From Kluyvera intermedia (GTDB lineage Bacteria; Pseudomonadota; Gammaproteobacteria; Enterobacterales; Enterobacteriaceae), in NCBI RefSeq assembly GCF_034424175.1, contig NZ_CP139986.1, forward strand, positions 2,790,001 to 2,854,000: a DNA stretch of 64,000 nt, written 5' to 3'. The first letter of the stretch is position 1. Every line of letters begins with the position of its first letter. A program made the translations under genes and the position numbers. Below the pieces are notes generated by a model. That model was not told where the DNA came from, did no database searches, and worked only from the letters and a program-made list of their open reading frames with translations. Shown piece after piece: positions 1 to 7,669 of the stretch.

Positions 1-18
1 TTCAATGATATGTTGCAT
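1..18 (-). CDS. Possible 5' end of a gene running off the window
   Basis: An ATG on the minus strand at position 18 opens six codons (MQHIIE) before the window ends. An A/G-rich stretch just upstream (AAAGAGATA) could be a ribosome binding site. Some enterobacterial beta-carbonic anhydrases begin in a similar way, but six residues are far too few to identify a family, so this is only a marker that a coding region may continue to the left. Confidence 0.3.
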
Positions 19-165
19 AGCAGTATCTCTTTTTTGTTTTTACGCAGGTCATGATTGAAATCACATTTTTAGTGTACCACTTGAGAGCAGAAGAGAAAGC
101 GATCAATCCTGGTAACGCATTTGTTACTCGTTTGATAACTGCAATAGCGGGGGTAGATTCGGGCA

Positions 166-184
166 GGCCTTAAGCGCTAAGGCC
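166..184. terminator. Palindrome downstream of hiuH
   Basis: Seven-base arms GGCCTTA and TAAGGCC are separated by AGCGC, just past the hiuH stop codon. There is no immediate T-run on the minus strand, so it is a weak or factor-assisted terminator candidate at best. Confidence 0.35.
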
Positions 185-215
185 CTTGATATGCGTTTTT
201 TCGGAGAAGTAAATA

Positions 216-626
216 TTAGCTTCCCTTATAGGTGGAGTACCCATACTGACTAAGTAAGAGCGGGATATGAAGCTTCTCATTCATCTTTGTCACCGTAAAT
301 AACACCGGCACTTCCGGGAAGAATGAAGACAGCTTCTCACTCTTAAAATAATCTCCCGTTTTGAATGTGACTTTGTACACCCCAGGTTGCATGTCCTGAT
401 TATCAGGATACAGAGACTTGATGCGGCCATCATTATCGGTTTTACCTTTCGCAAGCATATCCCAGCCAGCCGGGTTCTGCTTTTCCAACGTAACAGTAAC
501 CGCTTTTGAAGGAATCCCCGTTTGTTGGTTCAGAATATGAACGCTAAGTGTGCCAGCAGGAGCGCTAAATGCAGCAGGTGCAAAGACAGAGGATGATAAC
601 AATGTCAGGGTAACGAATTTGTTCAT
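216..626 (-). CDS. hiuH: 5-hydroxyisourate hydrolase, periplasmic transthyretin-like protein
   Basis: This enzyme hydrolyses 5-hydroxyisourate, the unstable product of urate oxidation, to OHCU in the purine breakdown pathway. The 136-residue protein opens with a clear signal peptide (hydrophobic residues 5-21, ending FSA), so it should act in the periplasm like E. coli HiuH (YedX). Family landmarks are visible: the N-terminal SVHILNQQTG strand with its histidine, the DGRI loop, the LHIPLLLS strand and the C-terminal YSTYKGS. The family signature normally ends YRGS; here the arginine is lysine. The start at 626 is preceded by AGGAAGA, a good ribosome binding site. No uricase or OHCU decarboxylase gene lies nearby. 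Confidence 0.9.
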   Translation of the reverse strand: MNKFVTLTLLSSSVFAPAAFSAPAGTLSVHILNQQTGIPSKAVTVTLEKQNPAGWDMLAKGKTDNDGRIKSLYPDNQDMQPGVYKVTFKTGDYFKSEKLSSFFPEVPVLFTVTKMNEKLHIPLLLSQYGYSTYKGS

Positions 627-982
627 TTATTTCTTCCTGTAGTTGAAGGTACAGGTAAATCTTAATCATCTTTTATATAAATAATATTCAACTTTTCGTT
701 ATCAGGTGTGCAAAAAACAATCATGTAATTTTGGGTTCAGGCCAGGAGCGCCGGGGTTAATATGCATGTCACCGCGAAGGTTTGTCGAGGTGGTTATACC
801 GCGAGAATAGGGTTCAAACTTAAATCCTGATGGGTTATAGCTGATTTTTTATAGCCAGTTTGGCAGGGCCTCGCTTTGCAGAGGAGATAAAAAGACTGCT
901 GATTTTTTTATGAAAATTATTTGACTGATCGTTCCATAATCAATACTATGCCGCATCAACTCATTTCAAGCCCCCCATCTCT
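627..982. promoter_or_regulatory. hiuH / tetR divergent intergenic region
   Basis: This 356-bp AT-rich spacer separates two divergently transcribed genes and should hold both promoters. No ORF with a credible ribosome binding site lies in it. Its clearest element is the TGATCGTT motif close to the tetR start, described separately. Confidence 0.5.
923..935 (+). promoter_or_regulatory. Candidate TetR operator upstream of the regulator gene
   Basis: GACTGATCGTTCC lies about 50 bp before the tetR start. Its core TGATCGTT recurs in reverse complement at 1629-1636, just upstream of the MFS gene. A shared motif before a regulator and its adjacent transporter is the usual pattern for TetR autorepression plus efflux control. 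This is inferred from position and similarity only. Confidence 0.45.
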
Positions 983-1585
983 ATGAGTGCTGAAAAACCA
1001 ACCTTTCCAGGTCGTCCACGAAAGTTCGAAGATCAGGATGTCATTGATGCTGCCGTCGCTGTTTTCAGCGCCAATGGTTATGCAGGCACCTCTGCGCAAG
1101 ATTTATGCAATGGTACGGGATTAGGGCGGGGAAGCTTATATAATGCCTTTGGTAGCAAGCAAGCTCTTTACGAGCAAGCGTTGTTGCGCAGCCATGAACA
1201 AACTATGTCAGCACAGTTAACAATACTCACACAATCAGGCCTGGTAAAAGAGCGACTGCATACCCTTCTGCTTTGGGGTATTGCCGAAGATCTTTCTCAG
1301 CCAGAGCAGCATGATGCGATGGTCTTATTTTCAGCCCTGGAGATGGGCAGTAAAGATGAAGCCGTTGCTAGCCTGAATAATGAATATCGTCAGCATTTAG
1401 AACAAACGCTGGTAGCGGTATTTATTGAAGGTCAACGAAGCGGTGAACTAAACAGTAAAGCATCAGCCGTCGAAATGGCGAGAGGCTTTATGGCAGGCTA
1501 CTACGGTTTACGTGTACTGAATAAAAATATTTCAGATAGAAAAATCCTCGAAGATGTTGTCGCTGGTCTGTTAATCAACTTATAA
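983..1585 (+). CDS. TetR/AcrR-family transcriptional regulator
   Basis: A 200-residue TetR-type repressor. Residues about 18-65 form the helix-turn-helix domain (VIDAAVAVFSANGY, then a GLGRGSLYNAFGSK recognition segment), and the rest is the variable helical ligand-binding domain. It lies 79 bp upstream of, and co-directional with, an MFS transporter gene. Both promoters carry the TGATCGTT core, so it probably represses itself and the pump until an inducing compound binds. The inducer cannot be told from sequence. The ribosome binding site before the ATG is weak. Confidence 0.85.
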   Translation: MSAEKPTFPGRPRKFEDQDVIDAAVAVFSANGYAGTSAQDLCNGTGLGRGSLYNAFGSKQALYEQALLRSHEQTMSAQLTILTQSGLVKERLHTLLLWGIAEDLSQPEQHDAMVLFSALEMGSKDEAVASLNNEYRQHLEQTLVAVFIEGQRSGELNSKASAVEMARGFMAGYYGLRVLNKNISDRKILEDVVAGLLINL

Positions 1586-1628
1586 ATTCAAACGTAAAAA
1601 TGCAATAATTACTTACATCCATTTTTGT

Positions 1629-1636
1629 AACGATCA
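1629..1636 (-). promoter_or_regulatory. Candidate TetR operator upstream of the MFS gene
   Basis: AACGATCA, the reverse complement of the TGATCGTT core before tetR, lies about 30 bp upstream of the transporter start. Repression from this position would be simple steric block. This is inference. Confidence 0.4.
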
Positions 1637-1664
1637 TTCCAATACAAGGGGAAAATAAAAAGCC

Positions 1665-2819
1665 ATGCCATTAGTCGTGTATATTTTAGGGTTAGCTATT
1701 TTTTCATTAGGTACAGCAGAGTTAATGGTGGCGGGTATGATGACCACGCTATCTGAAGCATTTGGTGTTACAGTCGGTGAAGTCGGACATTTGATTTCAT
1801 ATTATGCATTCGGTGTAATGCTAGGTGGCCCGGTATTAACCTACGCCTTTCTTAAGTTTAAAGCCCCCTATCGCGCAACGTTATTATGGCTGTTAGGGTT
1901 ATATGTTATCGTACAAGGATTTAGCGTCTTTGTTTCTGATTACAATGTGTTAGTTGCCATTCGAATCGTGACAGGTATTTTGTGTGCAGGATGTTTAAGT
2001 CTTTCACTCGCGACAAGCATGGCTCTTGTATCTGTAGAAAATCGCCCTCGTGCCGCATCAATAGTGATCGCAGGTTTTATGGTATCCAATGTCTTTGGTG
2101 TACCTATCGCGACCATCATAGACCAGTACTGGGGCTGGAAAATGAGTTTTGGTCTGGTCGCGGTCCTGGTTCTCATATGCCTGTTAGCATTAGTACGCTT
2201 ATTGCCACAAATGAGCGGCGGCAGTGCTATCAAGATGGCTGAAGAGATTAAGGCATTTAGAAATAAAGCCTATTGGAAAGCCTGTGCAACCAGTTGTTTG
2301 ATTTTGGGCGCAAGTTTTGCGGCATTCAGTTATTTTGTTCCCGTACTGACTGATGTCAGTGGATTTACAATGCAGACAGTGCCCTTCATTCTGATGCTTT
2401 ATGGGTTAGCCAATATTATCGGAAATATGGTAACGGGACGTCTTGCATATCGTCATAGTTTAGCTGTTATGGTTGTCGGCTTAACAATATTAACTATTTC
2501 CTTGCTCGGCATGGCACTATTTGTGCAATATCAGGTTATTGCTATTCTGGCTGTCATACTCATCGGCCTATCAGGCGTACCGATGAATCCGGCAATGATG
2601 GCAAGAATTGTCAGCGTGGCGCATCCAGGCCCAATGGTCAATGCCGTTCATACTTCCGTTATCAATATTGGATTAGGTGGTGGTTCTTATTTAGGTGGAA
2701 TGGCCATTTCGTCAGGATTTGGTTTACGTTCAGCTTTATGGATTGGAATGGTATTAGCGGTTCTGGCTTTATTATCCGTACTACCTTATACCCGTCGCAG
2801 TAAACAAGGCTGGAGTTAA
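1665..2819 (+). CDS. MFS (DHA1/AraJ-like) efflux transporter
   Basis: A 384-residue major facilitator protein with about twelve hydrophobic segments, the usual length for the AraJ/CmlA-like drug:H+ antiporter group. The N-terminal half begins with a TM1 reading IFSLGTAELMVAGMM, and the cytoplasmic loop after TM2 is FLKFKAPYRA. A C-proximal GLSGVPMNPAMMARI segment resembles the sugar-efflux/AraJ branch. It should export a small hydrophobic or sugar-like compound across the inner membrane using the proton gradient. It is paired with the upstream tetR gene and ends with a lysine/arginine-rich cytosolic tail. The substrate is unknown. Confidence 0.85.
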   Translation: MPLVVYILGLAIFSLGTAELMVAGMMTTLSEAFGVTVGEVGHLISYYAFGVMLGGPVLTYAFLKFKAPYRATLLWLLGLYVIVQGFSVFVSDYNVLVAIRIVTGILCAGCLSLSLATSMALVSVENRPRAASIVIAGFMVSNVFGVPIATIIDQYWGWKMSFGLVAVLVLICLLALVRLLPQMSGGSAIKMAEEIKAFRNKAYWKACATSCLILGASFAAFSYFVPVLTDVSGFTMQTVPFILMLYGLANIIGNMVTGRLAYRHSLAVMVVGLTILTISLLGMALFVQYQVIAILAVILIGLSGVPMNPAMMARIVSVAHPGPMVNAVHTSVINIGLGGGSYLGGMAISSGFGLRSALWIGMVLAVLALLSVLPYTRRSKQGWS

Positions 2820-3119
2820 TAGGCTCTGAAGATAAAACGCCCTGATTATAAAAAATCACGGGGCATCGATTTAGCCGATAAACATCATTCAAAACTGACA
2901 GGCCTTTACCATCGAGTGGGAGCTGCATGCCGGGGGCTTTTTCCTTTCGGGATTTGCCCTGCTGAATCGCCGATGCGGTAAGTCACGTCGTAACCGATCA
3001 TCTTCTCTGATTTATCATAAATCGATTCGCGGGGAAAAGATTGGAGAAGTTGGTTGTTTTATATCCAGCTTTGCAAAGAGGGAAAAATGGAGATAGCCGC
3101 CCGAAGGCGGCAACGGTAA
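2820..3119. other. Intergenic region with a gene remnant
   Basis: This 300-bp stretch between the MFS gene and the 74-residue gene contains no intact ORF. Its right half holds a decayed ycfJ-like 3' end on the minus strand (2884-3030). A GCCGCC/GGCGGC hairpin near 3100 probably terminates the 74-residue gene. Confidence 0.6.
2884..3030 (-). pseudogene. ycfJ-like 3' end remnant
   Basis: Minus-strand translation gives RESIYDKSEKMIGYDVTYR then GDSAG, which matches the remembered C-terminal region of the E. coli glycine-zipper protein YcfJ (YDKSEKMLGYDVTYKIGD). After a frameshift near 2950 a second frame continues GMQLPLDGKG then LSVLND, matching the YcfJ tail. No start codon or upstream glycine-zipper region is present. 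In E. coli ycfJ lies beside ndh, in the very interval missing between mfd and fhuE in this window. Confidence 0.6.
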
Positions 3120-3344
3120 TTACTCACCGATTTCCAGCGCATCCTGGATAGCATCGGCCAGCGCCGCAACTTCCTGCGAAACGTTGCGCAGGTCCATCTG
3201 GGAGCGGATCCCAGAGTTTGCGGTGGAGGCTGAAACCGACGCTTTAGATATCTCTAACGCGGCTTGAACAGCCAGCAAGCGCTTACGGTTTTCAGAGGCG
3301 TCAGCGCCAGTGGCGTTGTCTAGATCGAAGTACCCTTCTAACAT
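3120..3344 (-). CDS. Conserved-looking 74-residue protein of unknown function
   Basis: A short acidic protein that I do not recognise. It is rich in Ala, Ser, Leu, Glu and Asp, with no signal peptide or membrane segment, and most of it after residue 16 looks helical (RKRLLAVQAALEISKA, then QEVAALADAIQDALEIG). It is likely a real gene: AAGGAG sits about seven bases before the ATG at 3344, codon use is normal, and a GCCGCC/GGCGGC hairpin follows the stop. It is divergent from the ycgX-like gene. Alternating short helices suggest a small oligomeric or partner-binding protein, but that is speculation. Confidence 0.65.
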   Translation of the reverse strand: MLEGYFDLDNATGADASENRKRLLAVQAALEISKASVSASTANSGIRSQMDLRNVSQEVAALADAIQDALEIGE

Positions 3345-3582
3345 TGCTATCTCCTTATGTTAATCCCACCAGTTTAGGATGTTCATCGCTTGCAAGCCAT
3401 CAAAATCATCGCCACAATAGAAACATTAAGTAACAATCTAAGCATTATTCCTATTGATCCCTTCCCTTAAAAACGGAATGGTGACGATATTTTTATTCTA
3501 TTTTGTAATTGGCGACTATCTAATCATTCATTTCAGTAAAAAATATCAGGCGTAATACAACATTCATATTCAGGGAACGAAA

Positions 3583-3981
3583 ATGGAATTTAATGAAATG
3601 CTCAACGGATTTTTTGAGCAAGTCAGATGTGAGTCAGACTTTCTTCAATTTTTGACAAAATTAAAACAAAACGATATTTCCTACTACATATACTTTGTCG
3701 CAACAGGGAACGTGCAAATTGTGACGACGGCAGACACCTATCTATCATTAAAAAGTGAGCGACGATTAATTAAAGTCACTCAGCACGCCAGTGAATCTTT
3801 AACACGCATTGCCGCCAGGCGCCATTTCAGCGGAGTTACTCTTTTTGATCAGTATTGTCGAGAGCTGGCCAACGCGGGAGTATTTAAATGGGTGGTCGAT
3901 GTCGGCGAGGTAAACCGTCGTTATTGGTCGAAAGATAATCGGTTATTGCACTCGGAAAATTTTATCAACCCCACGGAATAA
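3583..3981 (+). CDS. ycgX: DUF1398-family protein, YcgX-like
   Basis: A 132-residue cytoplasmic protein resembling the DUF1398 family, to which E. coli YcgX (134 residues) belongs. Typical features are the FLTKLKQNDISYYIYFVATGN segment and a C-terminal region ending in a conserved motif, WVVDVGEVNRRYW. The function is unknown. E. coli ycgX also lies just beyond icd and e14, so position and family agree. The ATG is preceded by AGGGAACG. A strong hairpin terminator follows the stop and is shared with the original icd 3' end. Confidence 0.7.
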   Translation: MEFNEMLNGFFEQVRCESDFLQFLTKLKQNDISYYIYFVATGNVQIVTTADTYLSLKSERRLIKVTQHASESLTRIAARRHFSGVTLFDQYCRELANAGVFKWVVDVGEVNRRYWSKDNRLLHSENFINPTE

Positions 3982-3994
3982 TCATGATGAATTA

Positions 3995-4022
3995 AAAACG
4001 GGAACCCATAGGTTCCCGTTTT
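3995..4022. terminator. Bidirectional Rho-independent terminator
   Basis: Perfect 12-bp arms AAAACGGGAACC and GGTTCCCGTTTT flank a CATA loop, with A- and T-runs on both sides. It serves ycgX on the plus strand. It is also the ancestral terminator of icd on the minus strand, now separated from the functional icd by the island. Confidence 0.85.
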
Positions 4023-4039
4023 TAAATCCAGATTCTGGA

Positions 4040-4204
4040 TTACATGTTTTTGATGATCGCGTCACTAAACTCTGAACATTTCAGCAGTTTAGCGCCTTCC
4101 ATCAGACGTTCGAAGTCATAGGTCACGGTCTTAGCGGCGATTGCGCATTCGGTGCCTTTGACGATCAGGTCAGCGGCTTCGAACCATTCCATATGGCGCA
4201 GCAT
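4040..4204 (-). pseudogene. Duplicated icd 3' end (attachment-site remnant)
   Basis: These 165 bp repeat the 3' end of the functional icd gene at 18994-19158 with a handful of substitutions, including the TAA stop. Identity ends abruptly at 4204/19158. This is the expected product of site-specific integration into icd, where the element supplies a replacement 3' end and the displaced original is left at the far boundary. From memory, E. coli e14 behaves the same way with a segment of the same length. It marks the left edge of the island. Confidence 0.9.
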
Positions 4205-4321
4205 TACATTAAAGAAGCGTCACTAATATCATGAATAGATTGATAAAATAGCTGTTTTAAACTTGATAAACAACCACTCCTTCCCTTTCATAACTTACTG
4301 ATTATCAATAGCTTGATTTTT

Positions 4322-4333
4322 GTTTTGGGGAAA
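4322..4333 (+). repeat. Island-end direct repeat GTTTTGGGGAAA (left copy)
   Basis: An identical 12-mer occurs at 18916-18927 in the same orientation, with a further partial copy (TTTTGGGGA) at 18905-18913. The spacing and location near the two icd junctions suggest arm-type integrase binding sites left over from the original mobile element. This is inference from position and repetition. Confidence 0.45.
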
Positions 4334-4460
4334 GGGTTAGGCCCGATAAAAACGGGTTTTAAACGCACGTATTTTCTATAAAGATCATGCATATACGTTT
4401 GATTTTACTCACATACAATTTCTTACGCTGGATGTAAGCTCGTGGCTGCCCAGAGAAAAC

Positions 4461-4484
4461 GTCCGCTTTGAGCGTGAAGCGGAC
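4461..4484 (-). terminator. Terminator of the AraC-type gene
   Basis: Arms GTCCGCTT and AAGCGGAC with an eight-base loop. On the minus strand they are followed by GTTTTCTC, giving a Rho-independent terminator 65 bp past the stop codon at 4550. Confidence 0.7.
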
Positions 4485-4549
4485 ATTGGCATTTCAGCTC
4501 ATTAATCGGCAAAGTGATTAAGATGCCCTCATAACAGCGAATATTTTGA

Positions 4550-5482
4550 TTAAACGTTCATACTCTGAACTGTTATTTCCCGCAATCGCGCAATATCTCG
4601 TGCTGGCGGTTCGCCATACTGGCGCTTGTAATCGCGACTGAAATGGGACTGGTCTTCATAACCAACACGATATGCAGCTTGCCCTGCATCGAAGCCTTCA
4701 CTCAGCATAAGTCGTTGGGCCTCCTGCAATCGAAGCTGTTTCTGGAACTGAACTGGGGACATATTGGTTGCGGCTTTGAAATGAGCATGAAATCCTGAAA
4801 TGCTCATCCCAAGCTGGTGAGCAATTGTTTCGATGCGAAGCGGCTGGGTATATTGATCTGATAATATCTTGACTGCTCTTACCATGCGGTGGTCCTGACC
4901 ACCGAAACGAGCTAGTTGATTTAATCGGGTGGTCTGGGAACTTGTCAGAAGGCGATAAACGAGCTCACGGAAAATTAAGGGACTTAAAACCCGATACTCA
5001 TCAGCCGATTTAGACGCCCTTACCAGCCGTAATGCTGCATCCAGCATGTCCACACCCAAGACGCCTACATCAACGGCTTTTGCACCTCCTGAGGATTTAC
5101 CATGCTGGCGAATAATTCCTGAATCCAGAATGACTGAGGTGACTATAGCCGGGTCGAGAAGAAAGCGCATACTCAGATAGGGTTTCTCTGGGCTGGCGTT
5201 TACGATCCGGGCAAATGCCGGTACACCCATCGTGGCAATCAGGTAGTGAGCCGCGCCATAGTGAAATGATTCCCCTCCCAGTATCACCTCTTTGCTTCCT
5301 TCGGCCACCACGCAACAGGATGGTTCCAGAATACCGTGAACGGCATAATGAGGAGATGAGATACGATTAAGATATAAGCCAGGGCGGACTTCAACTTGTC
5401 CTTCATCAGGTTGTGCCTGCGCAATAAGTTCAACCAGCTCCGCCCGACAGGCCTCTAAACGACCTGGTTCCCAACTATTCAT
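4550..5482 (-). CDS. AraC-family regulator with AraC_N domain, YqhC-like
   Basis: A 310-residue regulator from the chosen start at 5482, where GAGGGGGGAAT gives a strong ribosome binding site; a longer reading frame to 5566 exists but has a poor start. The N-terminal part (about 20-180, GLYLNRISSP, FHYGAAHYLI, FLLDP) matches the AraC_N cupin-like domain seen in YqhC. The C-terminal part has two helix-turn-helices (IETIAHQLGMSISGFHAHFK, then AAYRVGYEDQSHFSRDYKR). YqhC senses reactive aldehydes and activates aldehyde reductases. Here the gene is divergent from an aldo-keto reductase and SDR pair, which suggests the same logic. Confidence 0.85.
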   Translation of the reverse strand: MNSWEPGRLEACRAELVELIAQAQPDEGQVEVRPGLYLNRISSPHYAVHGILEPSCCVVAEGSKEVILGGESFHYGAAHYLIATMGVPAFARIVNASPEKPYLSMRFLLDPAIVTSVILDSGIIRQHGKSSGGAKAVDVGVLGVDMLDAALRLVRASKSADEYRVLSPLIFRELVYRLLTSSQTTRLNQLARFGGQDHRMVRAVKILSDQYTQPLRIETIAHQLGMSISGFHAHFKAATNMSPVQFQKQLRLQEAQRLMLSEGFDAGQAAYRVGYEDQSHFSRDYKRQYGEPPARDIARLREITVQSMNV

Positions 5483-5770
5483 ATTCCCCCCTCTCATACT
5501 TAAAATTCTAGAATTAAAGGCAACATCAAGTCCACATTTCTTCTGTAGATCTGGAGAATTAGACAAATATTTTAAAGGATCCTACTACTGCAATTTAAGC
5601 GATAACGGCTAGATTATTAGTCAAAATTCATGACAGTAGATAACTAACTTCCTGTTTTATCCGGAGCAACAATTCTCCAGAGGCTCTGGAATTAGCCACC
5701 CAAGTTACCTCTCCGCCGGGGTTCACCATAGACATACGTTAAACCTAAGTTCCAGAAGGGAATATACGCA
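5483..5770. promoter_or_regulatory. AraC / aldo-keto reductase divergent promoter region
   Basis: This 288-bp divergent spacer should contain the promoters of both the regulator and the reductase operon. There is an imperfect inverted repeat around 5672-5690 (TCCAGAG...CTCTGGA, with GG between the arms), which is a candidate operator. No ORF is supported. Confidence 0.45.
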
Positions 5771-6673
5771 ATGACAACTCCTGACATTCCAGAAATCACA
5801 TTAAACGATGGTGTAATGATTCCACAGATTGGTTTTGGCACCATGGATCTTGCTCCTCGTGACAATAGCCTACAAAGCCATGAAGTTACGGCCCAGGGCG
5901 TGCTGGCTGCAATCGAAGCTGGATACCGGCATTTCGATACGGCCCAGATGTATGCAAATGAAAAAGGTGTGGGCCTGGGTATTGCTAGAGCGGGCCTGCA
6001 TCATGGCGATTTTTTCCTGACCAGTAAACTCGGTAACGGGAACCACCGCCCTGAGGATGTCCGGCGTTCATTTGAGGATACACTGACTTCACTGGGCGTC
6101 GATAAGCTCGATTTGTTCCTTATGCACTGGCCTGTGCCAACCCTTTACGACGGAGATTATGTCTCTACGTGGCGCGCTATGATCCAGCTTATCGATGAAG
6201 GAATGCTGCGTTCAGCTGGAGTATCAAACTTCCAGCCTGAGCACCTTCAGCGGATCATCGACGAGACCGGACACATCCCCTCAGTAAACCAGATTCAGGT
6301 TCATCCCTATTATGGGAAGCGGGAGCTTTTCACCGTATGCGCCGAAAAAGGTATCGCTATTGAGGCCTGGAGTCCACTGGGCCAGGCTGCGGTCCTGAAC
6401 GACACAACACTCGCCGGAGTTTCAGAAAATCATGGACGCACGCCTGCCGAGATCGTTTTACGCTGGCATTTGCAGCAGGGTCGCATCGTGATCCCGAAAA
6501 CAGCATCCCCTGCACGCATGGCGCAAAACATATCAGTCTTCGACTTCACTCTCTCGGCTGAAGAACTTTTGGTAATCGATAAGCTTAACAAGGACGAAGC
6601 TGGCCGACGTGGGCCGGACCCATACACCTTCGACTGGATACCAGCTGAAGAAAACGCAACTCCAGGACGGTAA
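5771..6673 (+). CDS. Aldo-keto reductase (AKR superfamily)
   Basis: A 300-residue NADPH-dependent aldo-keto reductase. The catalytic tetrad is visible: Asp and Tyr in HFDTAQMYANE, Lys in LTSKLG and His in LFLMHWPVP. The C-terminal nucleotide-binding segment reads VIPKTASPARMAQN. Such enzymes reduce aldehydes, ketoaldehydes and similar carbonyls in the cytosol. It is transcribed away from a YqhC-like regulator and followed 62 bp later by an SDR gene, so the two probably form an operon. It resembles DkgB and other 2,5-diketogluconate reductase-type enzymes; the substrate is not determined. Confidence 0.9.
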   Translation: MTTPDIPEITLNDGVMIPQIGFGTMDLAPRDNSLQSHEVTAQGVLAAIEAGYRHFDTAQMYANEKGVGLGIARAGLHHGDFFLTSKLGNGNHRPEDVRRSFEDTLTSLGVDKLDLFLMHWPVPTLYDGDYVSTWRAMIQLIDEGMLRSAGVSNFQPEHLQRIIDETGHIPSVNQIQVHPYYGKRELFTVCAEKGIAIEAWSPLGQAAVLNDTTLAGVSENHGRTPAEIVLRWHLQQGRIVIPKTASPARMAQNISVFDFTLSAEELLVIDKLNKDEAGRRGPDPYTFDWIPAEENATPGR

Positions 6674-6735
6674 AAACGATGTCCGGAACATACTTTTTCA
6701 TTAGCTCAGGCAATAATTATTTCTAAGGTAAAGAT

Positions 6736-7497
6736 ATGAATATCAGATTTGATGGGAAGACTGCATTGGTGACGGGAGCGGCATCCGGAATTGGTCTGGC
6801 GACTGCCGTCGCTTTTGCGCAATCAGGTGCATCTGTTGTGCTCGCAGATCTGGATTTAAAGGCTGCTGAGTCTGAAGCGCAAAAACTGGTAGATGCTGGC
6901 TACAAAGCCGTCGCTGTACGTTGTGATGTCACCAGTGAAAGTGATGCAGCAAACGCGGTTGAAATGTGTGTGGCGACATTCGGCAGCCTGGATTTGGCAT
7001 TCAATAATGCTGGATTACATGTTCCTGTGGAAAACACTGCCGATGCACAAGCAGCGGATTTCGATTTAGCTATAGCGGTAAACTTGCGCGGCGTCTGGAA
7101 CTGTCTCAAGCACGAACTGAAACAAATGCGTAAGCAAGGAAGTGGTGCGATCGTAAACTGCTCTTCCAACAGCGGGTTAGCCGGCATTGCCAATCTGGGC
7201 GCTTATACCGCATCGAAGCATGGTGTCATCGGCCTAACTAAAAGTGCAGCTCTTGAGTATGCCCCAATAGGGATTAATGTGAATGCGGTATGCCCTGGAC
7301 CAGTCGAGACCCCGATGGTGCAGAGGGCTCTCTCAACTGCGCCGGAACATATGGCCGCGGTAATAAAAGAGATCCCCGCAGGACGCCTTGGCCGTTCAGA
7401 TGAAATTGCCAGTGCAGTACTTTGGTTATGTAGCGAACAGGCAGGATTTGTGGTTGGTCAGGCCATCGCCGTTGATGGTGGCTTCACTACCAAGTAA
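6736..7497 (+). CDS. Short-chain dehydrogenase/reductase (SDR)
   Basis: A 253-residue classical SDR. It shows the Rossmann motif TGAASGIG (about 13-20), the NNAG motif, the catalytic Ser (NCSSNSG) and the YTASKHG Tyr/Lys pair, and it ends in the typical C-terminal GQAIAVDGGFTTK. It should interconvert an alcohol and a carbonyl with NAD(P)H. TAAGGTAAAGAT before the ATG is an acceptable ribosome binding site. It lies downstream of the aldo-keto reductase and is followed by a GGGCTGC/GCAGCCC hairpin, suggesting a two-gene transcript. Confidence 0.9.
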   Translation: MNIRFDGKTALVTGAASGIGLATAVAFAQSGASVVLADLDLKAAESEAQKLVDAGYKAVAVRCDVTSESDAANAVEMCVATFGSLDLAFNNAGLHVPVENTADAQAADFDLAIAVNLRGVWNCLKHELKQMRKQGSGAIVNCSSNSGLAGIANLGAYTASKHGVIGLTKSAALEYAPIGINVNAVCPGPVETPMVQRALSTAPEHMAAVIKEIPAGRLGRSDEIASAVLWLCSEQAGFVVGQAIAVDGGFTTK

Positions 7498-7517
7498 ACC
7501 GGCAAAGCTGGATGTCA

Positions 7518-7535
7518 GGGCTGCTGTTGCAGCCC
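7518..7535. terminator. Hairpin after the SDR gene
   Basis: Arms GGGCTGC and GCAGCCC flank a TGTT loop, 20 bp past the SDR stop. No T-run follows, so termination may be partial. Confidence 0.5.
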
Positions 7536-7669
7536 TCAAAAGTTAGGCCTCAATCGACTCTGAAATCCATGGTAAGTCTCAACCCATGGATAGTCTTACG
7601 CTTCTGGTGCAAGAAAACTGTCAGTACTTTGATAGTTCTTGGCGTATAAATGCACATCAGTTTAAAGGT

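Larger units (their letters stand above)
4205..4549. other. Left end of the island, non-coding
   Basis: AT-rich DNA without a supported gene. It contains GTTTTGGGGAAA at 4322-4333, repeated identically at the right end, and the terminator of the AraC-type gene at 4461-4484. An integrase gene would be expected at one end of such an element and is absent here. Confidence 0.7.

Noticed and set aside
4040..4204. A small functional gene encoding an Icd-like peptide
   Set aside because: It starts in mid-gene with no start codon or ribosome binding site and is explained by the integration duplication.
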